Source of the DNA: Cryomorphaceae bacterium
Lineage (GTDB): Bacteria > Bacteroidota > Bacteroidia > Flavobacteriales_D > Parvicellaceae
Direction of reading: 5' to 3'
Assembly (NCBI GenBank): GCA_905182525.1
Contig: CAJJBV010000003.1
Span: 62,001-126,000 of the forward strand
Length of the DNA stretch: 64,000 bases
Part shown: in pieces, positions 55,091 to 64,000 of the stretch
Numbering within the stretch: the stretch's first letter is position 1
Layout of the letters: every line of letters begins with the position of its first letter
Position numbers and translations under genes: made by a program
Notes under the pieces: model-generated
Databases searched by the model: none
Told to the model about the DNA's origin: nothing
What the model saw: only the letters and a program-made list of their open reading frames with translations

Positions 55091-56347
55091 GTGGCTAAGT
55101 ATTTTAATTCTCCAGAAAGTGATATTTACAATAAAAGCAATGTGCTTTATGGCTTATTTCAATCAAAAAATGAAATAATTAAAACTGATTCTTGTCTTCT
55201 TGTAGAGGGTTATACAGACGTAATTTCATTACACCACAACGGAATTAAAAATGCAGTATCTTCTAGTGGAACTTCGCTTACTGAAGGACAAATTAGACTC
55301 ATTAAAAGATTTACAAATAATGTAGTTATTCTTTATGATAGTGATCCTGCTGGGATTAATGCATCCTTCAGAGGAGTTGATATGATACTAAAAGCGGGAT
55401 TAAATGTTAAAGTAGTACTTTTTCCTGAAGGTGAAGATCCTGATAGTTATGCACACCAACTTTCAAATGAAGACTTTAAATCATACTTAAATGATAATCA
55501 AATTGATTTCATTTCATTTAAAGCAAATCACTTGCTTGAAAAAACAAAAAATGATCCAATAAATATTTCCAAAACTATTAATGATATAATAATATCAATT
55601 TCTATTATACCTGATGCAGTTTCAAGATCAGTTTACATCAAAAAAACAGCTCAAATTTTTGAGATGGATGAAGAGCTTCTAATTAATGAAGTAAGAAAAA
55701 AATTAAGACCAAACGAGAATTTTCAATCCTCAAATTCACTTCCTTCATTAGCATCTAAAAATCTTCCTAGCAAATCATTTCAAAAAGGAATAAAACACGA
55801 CCTAAGCAAACAAGAAGAAGACCTTATAAGATTAATGTTAACTTATGGTGCTCACTCAATTAAAATTGAAGTTTTAAACGAAAATGAGAAATCTACAGTA
55901 GAATATCCTTTAGCTCAATTTATTGTTGAAGAAATTTTAACCGATAAATTATCCTATGAAAATGAAAAATATCAATTAGTTTTTAATGAGTTTTTGGAGG
56001 GGCTGGAAAAAGGCTTGATTTTAAATGAGCAACATTTTGTTCAAAATCATAACTTAACTAGTTTAGTTGCAGATTTAACAACTTCTCAAAATATTTTAAG
56101 TGAGAATTGGGAAAAGAAACACCAAATTCATACTAAAATTGAATCTGAAAGGTTAAAACAAGCTGCAGAACAAGCGGTATTTATTTTCAAATTAAGAGTT
56201 ACCGAAAATTTAATATTGGATAAACAAAAAGCCTTAAAAGAAATGAATCCGGAAGAAGATAATGAATCAATATTAAAAGAAATTAAGGAATTAATAAAAG
56301 TCCGTAATATATTTGCAGACGAGTTAGGTATCATAGTAACACAATAA
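55091..56347 (+). CDS. dnaG: DNA primase, catalytic and C-terminal part (after the frameshift)
   Basis: 418 residues as read from GTG 55091, but the coding frame reaches back to about 54974. It holds the RNA-polymerase core: GRIIGFGGRTL, Toprim motifs LLVEGYTDVISLHHNGIKNA and VVILYDSDPAGINASFRGVD, then LKAGLNVKVVLFPEGEDPDS. The C-terminal helical part (from about residue 240) is the DnaB-interacting region. The corrected gene, 54412-56347, would give about 644 residues. The GTG is an artefact of the frame break. Confidence 0.9.
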   Translation: MAKYFNSPESDIYNKSNVLYGLFQSKNEIIKTDSCLLVEGYTDVISLHHNGIKNAVSSSGTSLTEGQIRLIKRFTNNVVILYDSDPAGINASFRGVDMILKAGLNVKVVLFPEGEDPDSYAHQLSNEDFKSYLNDNQIDFISFKANHLLEKTKNDPINISKTINDIIISISIIPDAVSRSVYIKKTAQIFEMDEELLINEVRKKLRPNENFQSSNSLPSLASKNLPSKSFQKGIKHDLSKQEEDLIRLMLTYGAHSIKIEVLNENEKSTVEYPLAQFIVEEILTDKLSYENEKYQLVFNEFLEGLEKGLILNEQHFVQNHNLTSLVADLTTSQNILSENWEKKHQIHTKIESERLKQAAEQAVFIFKLRVTENLILDKQKALKEMNPEEDNESILKEIKELIKVRNIFADELGIIVTQ

Positions 56348-56350
56348 ATT

Positions 56351-57466
56351 ATGAGTTTTATAGATTATTTCAGTTTAGAACATATTCTTAATTTAAGTCT
56401 TTTCGGAGTAGTAATCTTGTTTTGGCTTATTTTAAATAATTGGATAAACAAAAATTTAGAACGTTTTTTAAAACAAAAAGGATGGTTAGTAGAGGGAAGA
56501 GAAAAAAATATTAAAAAACTAATAAAGCAAGTTCTTTTACTAATATGTAGTTTAATTGCTCTTGAATCTCTTACAATTGGCCACCAAGAGTTTTCAATAA
56601 GCAATATTACTCACATGGAATTATTCGGATTTGACTTTGAAGCAAAAGCAGATGGAAGTTACGATAGATTTAGTTTTACAATTGGAAGTGTATTTTATCT
56701 AATATTTGTCATAGTAATTTCAAAAATTTCTATTAGTATTTTCAGAGTCTTAATTTACAGATCAACAAAAGAAAAAAAGTGGATTGATGAAGGTGGAACT
56801 TACACTATAGTTCAGTTAAGTAAATATGTCATATATTCTATTGCTGGTATTGTTGCAATTCAAGGAGTGGGAATTGATATTACCTTTTTAGTAGCTGGTT
56901 CTGCTGCTATTTTTGTAGGAATTGGGTTTGGATTACAGTCTATTCTAGGAGATGTGTTTTCTGGAATAATTCTTTTATTTGACGGAAGTATTAAGGTAGG
57001 TGATGTTGTTGAAATGCCTAACCAAGAAATTTGTAAAATAAATCAAATATTCATTAGAACCTCTCAGTTAAAAACCTTAGACGGAAAAACTATTATTGTA
57101 CCTAATGGCTATCTAACTAGAGAAAGTGTAATTAATTGGAGTATAAGCGATAAAGTAACTAGGTTTCATATTTCTGTAGGTGTAGCATATGGTTCTGACA
57201 CTCAGCTAGTAAAGGAAGTCTTATATCAATCCGCTCTCAAACATCCATTAGTTGAAAAAAGAAGAAATATAACAATTGAACTTGAGGATTTTGGAGATCA
57301 CGCTTTAAGATTTAAAGTGTATTTCTGGGCGAAACAAACATGGGAAATAATTAATATAAAAAGTGATATAAGATTAGCAATTGATCAAGCATTTAGAAAT
57401 AATGAAATTAAAATTCCTTTTCCTCAAAGAGATCTTCATTTGGTTTCCGACTCTAGAAAGGATTAA
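56351..57466 (+). CDS. Mechanosensitive ion channel MscS family
   Basis: 371 residues. Several N-terminal membrane helices (LFGVVILFWLILNNWI, LLLICSLIALESLTIG, IGSVFYLIFVIVISKISISI) lead to the pore-lining helix and beta domain: VAGSAAIFVGIGFGLQSILG, VFSGIILLFDGSIKVGDVVE and TSQLKTLDGKTIIVPNGYLT are classic MscS blocks. It releases solutes on osmotic downshock. It starts 3 bp after dnaG and overlaps the convergent recJ gene by 4 bp. Confidence 0.95.
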   Translation: MSFIDYFSLEHILNLSLFGVVILFWLILNNWINKNLERFLKQKGWLVEGREKNIKKLIKQVLLLICSLIALESLTIGHQEFSISNITHMELFGFDFEAKADGSYDRFSFTIGSVFYLIFVIVISKISISIFRVLIYRSTKEKKWIDEGGTYTIVQLSKYVIYSIAGIVAIQGVGIDITFLVAGSAAIFVGIGFGLQSILGDVFSGIILLFDGSIKVGDVVEMPNQEICKINQIFIRTSQLKTLDGKTIIVPNGYLTRESVINWSISDKVTRFHISVGVAYGSDTQLVKEVLYQSALKHPLVEKRRNITIELEDFGDHALRFKVYFWAKQTWEIINIKSDIRLAIDQAFRNNEIKIPFPQRDLHLVSDSRKD

Positions 57467-58761
57467 ACTAGATTAACATCTTTAATAATTATTTGCATTT
57501 TTTTATTTCCCCTAAAGATATTTTCATCAACTGTTCCAACGACATTTACAGTTTGCCGACCACCAAATAATTTAAAAGCTGAACTACTATTAAACCATAT
57601 ACCATCTATTGATTTATTTTCAGAATAATCAAAAAATACAAATTTCAAATGCTTCTCACCAACTACTTTAACAGGAGATAAAATTAGTAGCTTTTTAAAT
57701 AAAAAAACTGGTTTTGGATTGCCTATTCCAAAAGGTTCCATTTGCTTAATAATACGATAAATTTTAGGTGTGTTTAAATGGTCATTGTCTTTAAAAAGAT
57801 CATTTAAAGACAACTCAGTGTCAATTATAATTTTAGGGATTAAGTCATCTTTTTTTATATACTTTCTGACTTCTTTTTCAAAATCTATTTTAAAAGCTTC
57901 TAAGTTTTCTTTTTTAAGACTTAATCCTGCTGCATATTTATGACCTCCAAACCTTACGAAATAATGTTTTAAATTTTCTAAAACTGTATATATGTCAAAG
58001 CCTTTTACAGACCTAGCTGATCCTGTTATAATTTCATCATTTCCAGTAAGAACTATGGTTGGTTTATAATAATGTTCAATAATTCTTGAAGCAACTATTC
58101 CCACTACCCCTTTGTGCCATTTATTTGAAAATACCACGTTTGACAATCTATCTTTGGGTAGCGCTTCTAGTTCAACTAAAGATTCATTTGTTATTAATTC
58201 ATCTAATTGTCTTCTTTGGTCATTAATAATTTCAATTTTATTCAAACTTTGCTCTGCCTGGTCTGAATCAGATATTAAATATTCTGCTGCAATTAAAGCA
58301 GTTTCCAACCTTCCGGCAGCGTTAATTCTAGGAGCAATTTTAAAAATTAAATCTCCAATGTTAACGTTATCATACTTTTTTAACTTAGAAAAAAGAATTG
58401 AAAATGGTTCGATTGGACTTTTATTTATCTCCTGAAGACCTAAGTGCGCAATTAATCTATTTTCATTTACTAAAGGAACTACATCAGCTGCTGTAGCTAC
58501 AGCGGCAAGTTGATAAAAAGGACTGAAATCAATTTTAACATCAAATTTGCTAACATAACTCTGAATCAATTTTAAACCTACTGTGCATCCACATAGATCT
58601 TTAAAAGGGTAATGACAATCCGCTTGTTTGGGATTTAAAATAGAATATGCATTTGGTAAAATACTACTTGGGTTATGGTGGTCACAAATAATTAAATCGA
58701 TTTTCTGATCTTTAAATGCTTTTGCAGCCAAAAAATCTTTAATTCCACAGTCGAAGGGCAA
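57463..58761 (-). CDS. recJ: RecJ exonuclease, C-terminal part (after a frameshift)
   Basis: 432 residues of the single-strand 5'-3' exonuclease RecJ. DHH-family motifs FDCGIKDFLAAKAF, LIICDHHNPSSILPNAYSIL and the DHHA1 domain (SARSVKGFDIYTVLENLKHY, RFGGHKYAAGLSLKKENLE) are present, followed by the OB domain. The TTG start at 58761 is not real: the protein continues from the preceding fragment at 58753, one base being inserted between CTT and GAC of the ALDCG motif. Confidence 0.9.
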   Translation of the reverse strand: MPFDCGIKDFLAAKAFKDQKIDLIICDHHNPSSILPNAYSILNPKQADCHYPFKDLCGCTVGLKLIQSYVSKFDVKIDFSPFYQLAAVATAADVVPLVNENRLIAHLGLQEINKSPIEPFSILFSKLKKYDNVNIGDLIFKIAPRINAAGRLETALIAAEYLISDSDQAEQSLNKIEIINDQRRQLDELITNESLVELEALPKDRLSNVVFSNKWHKGVVGIVASRIIEHYYKPTIVLTGNDEIITGSARSVKGFDIYTVLENLKHYFVRFGGHKYAAGLSLKKENLEAFKIDFEKEVRKYIKKDDLIPKIIIDTELSLNDLFKDNDHLNTPKIYRIIKQMEPFGIGNPKPVFLFKKLLILSPVKVVGEKHLKFVFFDYSENKSIDGIWFNSSSAFKLFGGRQTVNVVGTVDENIFRGNKKMQIIIKDVNLV

Positions 58762-59185
58762 TTATTAAATTAATCTTATTTTTAGTAGCCCACTCAACAC
58801 TGTTTAAAGAAATGCCATATCCTTCTTTTTCTCTATGAGGTTGATAATAAAAGACATTTGCTTTTAAACTTTTTAAAAAGCGAACCATCATTGCTACAGA
58901 ACATGTGCCATCAACATCGTAATCTCCATAAATTAAAATATTTTGTTGGGTATTAATAGCTTCATTTAATCTAGTAACAGATTCTTTCATTCCTTTCATC
59001 AAAAACCCGTCGTGAAATTGTTTTTTATTAGGTCTAAAATAATCTTGAGCGGAATCAAAGTCATTTATTCCACGAGCAACTAAAATTTTTGAAATTACCG
59101 AGGAGACTTTTAAATCTTTTTCCATTGCAAGGCAAAGATTATGATCTAATTCAGTTTCTTTCCAAAGAAATTTGTTTGTCTGCAT
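58739..59185 (-). CDS. recJ: RecJ exonuclease, N-terminal part (ends at a frameshift)
   Basis: 148 residues. Includes LIYGDYDVDGTCSVAMMVRF with the metal-binding DxD, YYQPHREKEGYGISLNSVEW, and then NLIIALRLWN-stop where NLIIALDCG is expected. One extra C (base 58753 on the plus strand) produces the break in the middle of a catalytic motif. Corrected, RecJ is about 570 residues, normal length. The ATG start MQTNKFLWKETELDHNLC is in order. Confidence 0.9.
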   Translation of the reverse strand: MQTNKFLWKETELDHNLCLAMEKDLKVSSVISKILVARGINDFDSAQDYFRPNKKQFHDGFLMKGMKESVTRLNEAINTQQNILIYGDYDVDGTCSVAMMVRFLKSLKANVFYYQPHREKEGYGISLNSVEWATKNKINLIIALRLWN

Positions 59186-59311
59186 TTATAATAATTCTTA
59201 AAAACTTAAATATATGTCTTAACAACATAAAATTGATACGCACCCATAATTTATTGTGAAATAAGTTAACAAAACACTTTAGAAAGTTAATTTGTGGTAA
59301 TATTGATATAT

Positions 59312-59941
59312 ATGAGTACAATAGATTATTACAATTGGAGATATGCAACTAAAGAATTTAATTCAGAAAAGAAAATAACAAATTCTGATTTAGAAATAAT
59401 TAAAGAATCTATACGACTATCTCCATCTTCGTACGGATTACAACTATTCAAAGTATTTATTATTGAAAGTCAAAAATTAAAAGATAAATTAAGAAAAGTA
59501 TCCTTTAATCAATCTCAAATATCAGATGCCTCTCATTTATTTGTTTTCTGTAACTACACTAAAGTATTAGAAAAAGATATTGATTTATATATTCAAAATA
59601 AATCATTAATTCAGCAGATGCCAATAACTAAAAATGAAGGATACGGAGTTTTTTTGAAAAAAAATCTACTTAAAAAAGAAACTGAAGAGACTTCTATTTG
59701 GACCAACAACCAAGTTTATATTGCCCTAGCTAATTTAATGACCACGTGTGCATCGTTGAAAATAGATTCTTGTCCTATTGAAGGATTTGAAGCTTCAAAA
59801 TACAATGAAATATTAAATATTAATGAAAGAAATATGAATGCAGCTGTTGTTTGTGCAGTTGGCTACAGATCAAAATTAGATACTTCTCAGCATGAAAAAA
59901 AAGTAAGAAAATCGTCACAAGATTTATTTGAAATTATTTAG
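59312..59941 (+). CDS. Nitroreductase family protein (NAD(P)H-dependent)
   Basis: 209 residues, FMN-binding fold. YYNWRYATKEFNSEKKITNS and ESIRLSPSSYGLQLFKVFII are the NfsB-like FMN and dimer regions; SIWTNNQVYIALANLMTTCA and SCPIEGFEASKYNEIL the second half; AAVVCAVGYRSKLD ends the FMN site. Physiological substrate unknown. ATG 59312 (MSTIDYYNWRY) is preferred to the GTG at 59294, which adds six hydrophobic residues not found in the family. It is 3 bp upstream of the EamA gene. Confidence 0.9.
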   Translation: MSTIDYYNWRYATKEFNSEKKITNSDLEIIKESIRLSPSSYGLQLFKVFIIESQKLKDKLRKVSFNQSQISDASHLFVFCNYTKVLEKDIDLYIQNKSLIQQMPITKNEGYGVFLKKNLLKKETEETSIWTNNQVYIALANLMTTCASLKIDSCPIEGFEASKYNEILNINERNMNAAVVCAVGYRSKLDTSQHEKKVRKSSQDLFEII

Positions 59942-59944
59942 TTA

Positions 59945-60844
59945 ATGGATTTATCTAAAAAAATTAATCAAATCATAACACTTTGTATTTTAGGTTTAAT
60001 TTGGGGAAGCTCTTTTATTTTAATGAAAAAAGGGTTAAGTACGTATTCACCAATAGAAATTACGCTTTATCGAATTTTTATTGTTTTTATTGTTTTTTTT
60101 CCTTTGGGAATAAGAAGCTTTTTTAAAATACCTAAGAAAATAGCTTTTATCTTATTAGTCTCTGCTGTAATAGGCAGTGTAATACCCTATTTTTTATTCA
60201 TTAAAGCCCAAACAAAAATTGACAGTTCTTTAAACGGTATTTTAAACTCAATAACACCTCTTTTCACTTTGCTATTTGGAGTTGTATTATTCAAACAGAA
60301 AACTAATTTAAGAGCTGTGATTGGAGTTGTAATTGGATTAGTTGGAGCAACAGGACTTATATTTTTAAGTAAAGAAGGTGGGGTTTGGTCTAATTCTTAT
60401 TTGTATGCAATATTGCCTGTTCTAGGCTCCGCTTGCTATGCGTTAAATATTAACATAATTAAAACATATCTTCAAAATATTCCTGCTTTAAAAATAACAA
60501 GTTGGTCTTTTATATTTATAGGTCCAATTGCTGGATTAGTCCTTTTTTTTAAGACTGACTTTACGGATCATCTAATCTATGATGACCCGAATTATTTCAA
60601 TTTTATTTGTATAAATATTCTAGGCGTTTTAGGAAGTGGGTTTGCTTTTTGGGTTTTTAATTTATTAATTAAAGAAACATCTTCTGTATTTGCATCTTCG
60701 GTAACCTACTTAATTCCCATAGTTGCAATTTTTTGGGGAATTATAGACGGTGAAATTTTTGGATTATTTCAAGGTATTCTTTGCGTGGTTATTTTTTGTG
60801 GAATCTATTTAATAAAATCAAAACCATTAAAACCTTCTAATTAA
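59945..60844 (+). CDS. EamA/DMT-family membrane transporter
   Basis: 299 residues with ten hydrophobic segments forming two EamA repeats (LCILGLIWGSSFILMKKGL, ILLVSAVIGSVIPYFLFI; VLGSACYALNINIIK, VTYLIPIVAIFWGI). WGSSFxxMK and LxSxxPLFT are family features. These drug/metabolite transporters export amino acids or other small molecules; substrate unknown. It follows the nitroreductase gene by 3 bp and meets the convergent M28 peptidase gene 3 bp after its stop. Confidence 0.92.
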   Translation: MDLSKKINQIITLCILGLIWGSSFILMKKGLSTYSPIEITLYRIFIVFIVFFPLGIRSFFKIPKKIAFILLVSAVIGSVIPYFLFIKAQTKIDSSLNGILNSITPLFTLLFGVVLFKQKTNLRAVIGVVIGLVGATGLIFLSKEGGVWSNSYLYAILPVLGSACYALNINIIKTYLQNIPALKITSWSFIFIGPIAGLVLFFKTDFTDHLIYDDPNYFNFICINILGVLGSGFAFWVFNLLIKETSSVFASSVTYLIPIVAIFWGIIDGEIFGLFQGILCVVIFCGIYLIKSKPLKPSN

Positions 60845-60847
60845 ATT

Positions 60848-62086
60848 TTAGATTTCTCCAATAAACTCAATTAGTAGATTATACAAGTCCTCTATTTTAT
60901 TAAGAGGCAATGTCTCGGATTTATCAAACGGATCATGGTAAGCTTTAATTCCACCCATTGTATATATAAAAATCGAAGGGACTTTTTTAACAGAAAACCA
61001 ATAGTGATCTGAATTTGGAGCCTGTCCTCGAATTTTTATTTTTTTGAAAGCATTTAATTGTGAATTGATTTTTCCAATTTGTTTAGCTGCTTTTTCTTGT
61101 TCTAGAGCATTTACTATTGCAATTCCATCTTCCCCAGTTCCAACAATATCTAAATTTATTAAAAACTGCACTTTTTTTAAATCTATTAAAGGGTTATTTG
61201 TAAAATACTTTGAACCCTTTAATCCAGCTTCTTCCGCTCCAAAACAAATAAATATAATATTGTATTTACTCTTAATTTTAGAATAATAAGTGGCTAAGTT
61301 TAAAAGCAAGCTTATGCCACTCGCGTTATCATTAGCTCCAGGAAATTTGACGTCTCCCATCATTCCTAAATGATCATAATGAGCGGAAATTATTATAGAT
61401 TTTCTGCCTTTTCCTTTAGCCTTTCCAATGACATTTTGAGTATTTAAATCATTTATAAATTTATTTTGCAAATGAATATCAACTTCCTTAAAATTATTAT
61501 TTAATGCCTCTCTATTAATATTAATTATTGGAAATTTAGAGACATAGTCAGCTACTGACCATTGTAATTTATTGCTTGTAATCCAGAATATAGGAAAATG
61601 ATTTTTTAAGATGTTTTTCACTTCGTTGTATAATGAAATAGTATCTCTATTAGTTATATTAGAAACATCAATAGAAACAATTGATTGGTTATAAAGGCTT
61701 TTGCTATTTAAAAGTGATTTCCAATTTTTTAGATTTGTTTTAATTACTTTAAAGGATCCATCAATAGCACAAGAATGAGGATCTATCATAAAATCTTTAC
61801 CTGGAATTAGTTTATGACCATCTAATTTTAAATCTATTTTATATGGAAATGTATTAACATCAATTTTAAAACTTTGTATGTAATTAGTTTTGCCCAAAGG
61901 CTCTAAATTTATTTTCTCAAATTCATTAACTAAAAAATTGGCTGCTTTTAAATGTCCATTATCAACATAGCCCCGTCCTTTAAAATAGTCACTACAAAGT
62001 GTATCAACATAATAAGAAAAGTTTGGTTTTTGACCAGAAAAGTGAATTGATATAAAAAGAAAAGGAAGAAGAAGATACTTACTCAT
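60848..62086 (-). CDS. M28 family zinc metallopeptidase (aminopeptidase-like)
   Basis: 412 residues, exported (signal KYLLLPFLFISIHFSG). The zinc-site residues of the M28 family are all seen: His/Asp in SAHYDHLGMMG, Asp in PGANDNASGISLLL, Glu pair in CFGAEEAGLKGSKYF, Asp in FLINLDIVGTGEDG and His in GIKAYHDPFDK. Such enzymes trim peptides in the periplasm or at the surface. Its start shares one base with the end of the upstream 62086-62703 gene, so the two are coupled. Confidence 0.92.
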   Translation of the reverse strand: MSKYLLLPFLFISIHFSGQKPNFSYYVDTLCSDYFKGRGYVDNGHLKAANFLVNEFEKINLEPLGKTNYIQSFKIDVNTFPYKIDLKLDGHKLIPGKDFMIDPHSCAIDGSFKVIKTNLKNWKSLLNSKSLYNQSIVSIDVSNITNRDTISLYNEVKNILKNHFPIFWITSNKLQWSVADYVSKFPIININREALNNNFKEVDIHLQNKFINDLNTQNVIGKAKGKGRKSIIISAHYDHLGMMGDVKFPGANDNASGISLLLNLATYYSKIKSKYNIIFICFGAEEAGLKGSKYFTNNPLIDLKKVQFLINLDIVGTGEDGIAIVNALEQEKAAKQIGKINSQLNAFKKIKIRGQAPNSDHYWFSVKKVPSIFIYTMGGIKAYHDPFDKSETLPLNKIEDLYNLLIEFIGEI

Positions 62087-62703
62087 TAATTATGATATCT
62101 TCTTTGAACTAAGATATTTAATCTTTTGAAATGATTTGATTTTGAATTCCAGCTGTACTTTTTAAGTAATATTTTATTTAAATAATTATTTGCTTGGTCT
62201 ATATTTTCAAAATCATTTAATTCATTTATTGATTCTAAATAAGCATCATTATCGCCTGAAAACAAATTTTCGGTTATTAAATACTTTTCATTAATACCAA
62301 TTTCTTTGGTTAAATCTAATATCGGCTGTTGCCCAAATTGATCCGCTAATGAGGTCTGAGGACTAGTAGAGTGAATATCATTAATAGATTTTAAGTTTTT
62401 CTGATCAATGACATCAACTTTTTCAGTTTTGGCCTCTTCCTCTACTATAACATCAATTAAATTGATTTGGTTTTTTTCAACTTTATTAGTTTCATCATTT
62501 AAAACATCAGGACTTGTGTTATTCTTTAAAGTATGCTTCTCTGCAAGATATTGAAGTACGGCAAGTCTTTCGTGAAGTTGCCTTGATGAATCCAAAAGAT
62601 ATTGAATATCATCAGTTTTTAAATCTCCACTATTTAATTTAAGGACTCCATCTTTTAACTCATTTGCTAAACTTTCTAACGATTTAAAATTAAACTCATC
62701 CAT
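62086..62703 (-). CDS. Unknown soluble protein of 205 residues
   Basis: No family recognised. ATG 62703 (MDEFNFKSLESLANELKDGV) is chosen rather than the in-frame ATG at 62724. The N-terminal 70 residues are helical and charged (GDLKTDDIQYLLDSSRQLHE, RLAVLQYLAEKHTLKN), the middle is an acidic linker (NEKVDVIDQKNLK-like KTEKVDVIDQKNLKSIND), and the last about 50 residues (GDNDAYLESINELNDFENID, YLNKILLKKYSWNSKSNHFK) form another helical module. No signal or membrane segment. It is coupled to the M28 peptidase gene and divergent from murF. Confidence 0.65.
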   Translation of the reverse strand: MDEFNFKSLESLANELKDGVLKLNSGDLKTDDIQYLLDSSRQLHERLAVLQYLAEKHTLKNNTSPDVLNDETNKVEKNQINLIDVIVEEEAKTEKVDVIDQKNLKSINDIHSTSPQTSLADQFGQQPILDLTKEIGINEKYLITENLFSGDNDAYLESINELNDFENIDQANNYLNKILLKKYSWNSKSNHFKRLNILVQRRYHN

Positions 62704-62747
62704 AATATTAAGATTACAATGCAAAATTCAATATTTTTACATCATTG

Positions 62748-62783
62748 TGAATGTTATTATTTGAATGTTATCAACATAACATT
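62748..62783 (+). promoter_or_regulatory. Repeated AATGTTAT motif between the divergent genes
   Basis: TGAATGTTAT occurs at 62748-62757 and 62762-62771 (14 bases apart), and AATGTTAT-CAAC-ATAACATT forms a perfect 8-bp inverted repeat at 62764-62783. Three half-sites in 36 bp upstream of murF suggest a regulator site, or a hairpin in the transcript. The regulator is unknown. Confidence 0.35.
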
Positions 62784-62824
62784 TTGATTAATTTTCTCGT
62801 TAACTATAATTAAAGCAAAATAAA

Positions 62825-64000
62825 TTGCAAATTAACAACTCGTATACTTTAAGAAAAATTGCTGAAATAACAGGTGGGAAATGCATTGGAAATGTAGATT
62901 CAACTATAAATAATATTCATTTTGATAGTAGAAGATTTGTAAAAAATAATAAGCATTTATTTATAGCATTTAATACAAATTTTAACGATGGACATCTTTA
63001 TATTAATGAAGTTTACAAAAGTGGAATTAAACAATTTATTACTCATACAAAACCAGATGATTTAAAGAGTGACGCTGGGTATTTAATAGTTAATAATACA
63101 TTAATTGCATTGCAAAAATGGGCGTCTTTTCATAGAGGAAAATTTAATTTTCCTGTGCTTTCAATTTCTGGTAGTTATGGAAAAACTGTGATAAAAGAAT
63201 GGATCAATTTTATTGCAGAAGAAAAATTAAATATAATTAGAAGTCCTAAAAGCTATAATTCACAATTTGGAGCAGCATTAACTCTACTATCAATTAAAGA
63301 AAATCACCAATTAGCAATTGTAGAGACTGGTATTTCCAAGCCTGGTGAAATGAGTTTGATGAAGAAAATGATTCAGCCATCACATGTTATATTGTCTAAT
63401 ATCGGTAATGAGCATCTAGAAAACTTTAATTCAATTGATGAACTTCGATTAGAAAAAGAAAAAATTTTAGAAAAAACATGTTTTACTTATTTTAAGGACT
63501 ACAAACAACTAGATTCAAACCGAAGTATTAAGGAAAATGGACAAGAAATAAGTTGGATTTATAATCAAAAGAAAGAAACCTTTTTTCTTAGGCAAAAAGA
63601 TGAATTCTCAGCTAAAAATTTTATTTGCTGTTTAAGTTTCTTAAATCAGATTGGTTTTGACGTTCAAGAAATTAAAAAACTCTCTCCTTTTCTTCCAGAA
63701 ATTGCACTTCGTTTTGAAAAAAAAGCTGGAATAAATCAATCAACAATTTTTAATGACTCCTATCAAAATAATATTCAGTCTTTAAAAATTGCACTAGAAA
63801 CTTTAAAATCTGAATCTGGAAGTTCTAAATCAACTTTAATACTGGGAGACTTAGATGAGAAAAATATTAATTATAATGATTTAGTTGATTTAATTAAATC
63901 TTATAAATTATATCGATTTGTAGGAATAGGAAAAGAAATTTACAAAAATCGAAAATCCTTTATTGGTGAATCATCTTTTTTTGAGGACGAAAGTTCATTT
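62825..64000 (+). CDS. murF: UDP-MurNAc-tripeptide:D-Ala-D-Ala ligase MurF (N-terminal part, runs off the window)
   Basis: 392 codons are open to the window end. Start TTG 62825 (M-QINNSYTLRKIAEITGG). N-terminal UDP-MurNAc-binding part: INNIHFDSRRFVKNNKHLFI. ATP-binding loop LSISGSYGKTVIKEWINF (GSYGKT; the usual Asn is Tyr), AIVETGISKPGEMSLM, SNIGNEHLENFNSIDELRLE and ALRFEKKAGINQSTIFNDSY. This is the last cytoplasmic step of peptidoglycan precursor synthesis. In Bacteroidota this form is usually fused to alanine racemase; that half would lie beyond base 64000. Confidence 0.93.
   Translation, partial: MQINNSYTLRKIAEITGGKCIGNVDSTINNIHFDSRRFVKNNKHLFIAFNTNFNDGHLYINEVYKSGIKQFITHTKPDDLKSDAGYLIVNNTLIALQKWASFHRGKFNFPVLSISGSYGKTVIKEWINFIAEEKLNIIRSPKSYNSQFGAALTLLSIKENHQLAIVETGISKPGEMSLMKKMIQPSHVILSNIGNEHLENFNSIDELRLEKEKILEKTCFTYFKDYKQLDSNRSIKENGQEISWIYNQKKETFFLRQKDEFSAKNFICCLSFLNQIGFDVQEIKKLSPFLPEIALRFEKKAGINQSTIFNDSYQNNIQSLKIALETLKSESGSSKSTLILGDLDEKNINYNDLVDLIKSYKLYRFVGIGKEIYKNRKSFIGESSFFEDESSF

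Overview
The window is a compact, strongly AT-rich chromosomal segment of a member of the Bacteroidota, most likely a marine-type member of the order Flavobacteriales. Evidence: the rpsU-xerC-hpf-tRNA-tuf-tRNA(Trp)-secE-nusG-rplKAJL-rpoBC block, a fused secDF beside tatA, the mutY-ssb-gldE-gldD block, mdh next to gyrB, an exported protein with a type A type-IX-secretion (T9SS) sorting tail, a MurF of the MurF-Alr type, a eukaryote-like type II glutamine synthetase, AT-rich gene leaders without Shine-Dalgarno sequences, and repeated TAnnTTTG promoter boxes. The family cannot be fixed from sequence alone.

Layout. 1-10.7 kb (minus strand): transcription/translation block, with five tRNA genes around tuf, then hpf, a XerC/D recombinase and rpsU. 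10.7-21.5 kb (minus): acyl-CoA dehydrogenase, apt, a ComEA-like protein, an alanine/Na+ symporter, an RmlD-like reductase, a PspC protein, pyrF, prfA, purM and a PorE-like TPR-PD40-OmpA protein split by a frameshift. 21.7-31.9 kb: glnA(+), tatA-secDF(-), a T9SS FG-GAP protein and DCC-family protein (+), mdh and gyrB(-). 32-37 kb (minus): an outer-membrane beta-barrel protein and a very large TPR protein broken by about seven one-base indels. 37-41 kb: FtsE-like ATPase, two glycosyltransferases, murB. 41-46.4 kb (minus): an unknown exported protein and sufA-like/sufB/sufC/sufD. 46.5-54 kb: thiL, RNase G, a 29-residue basic protein, HU, mutY-ssb-gldE-gldD, a glutaryl-CoA-dehydrogenase-like enzyme. 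54.4-64 kb: dnaG (one frameshift), mscS, recJ (one frameshift), nitroreductase, EamA transporter, M28 peptidase, an unknown protein, and the 5' part of murF.

How it fits together. This is mostly core genome: ribosome and RNA polymerase parts, primase, gyrase, HU, SSB, RecJ and MutY, peptidoglycan precursor enzymes (MurB, MurF), both inner-membrane export routes (SecDF, TatA) and pieces of the envelope, gliding and T9SS machinery (GldD, GldE, PorE-like protein, one T9SS substrate). I saw no phage, insertion sequence, CRISPR array or defence island. The oddities are (i) ten or so single-base frame breaks in four long genes, two of them core replication/repair genes, with seven clustered in one TPR gene; (ii) a primase whose zinc ligands are all replaced; (iii) several promoters placed so close to the start codon that leaderless mRNAs are expected; (iv) a dense array of inverted and direct repeats upstream of glnA; and (v) a tiny, very basic gene between the RNase G and HU genes. 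I found no convincing new multi-gene system.
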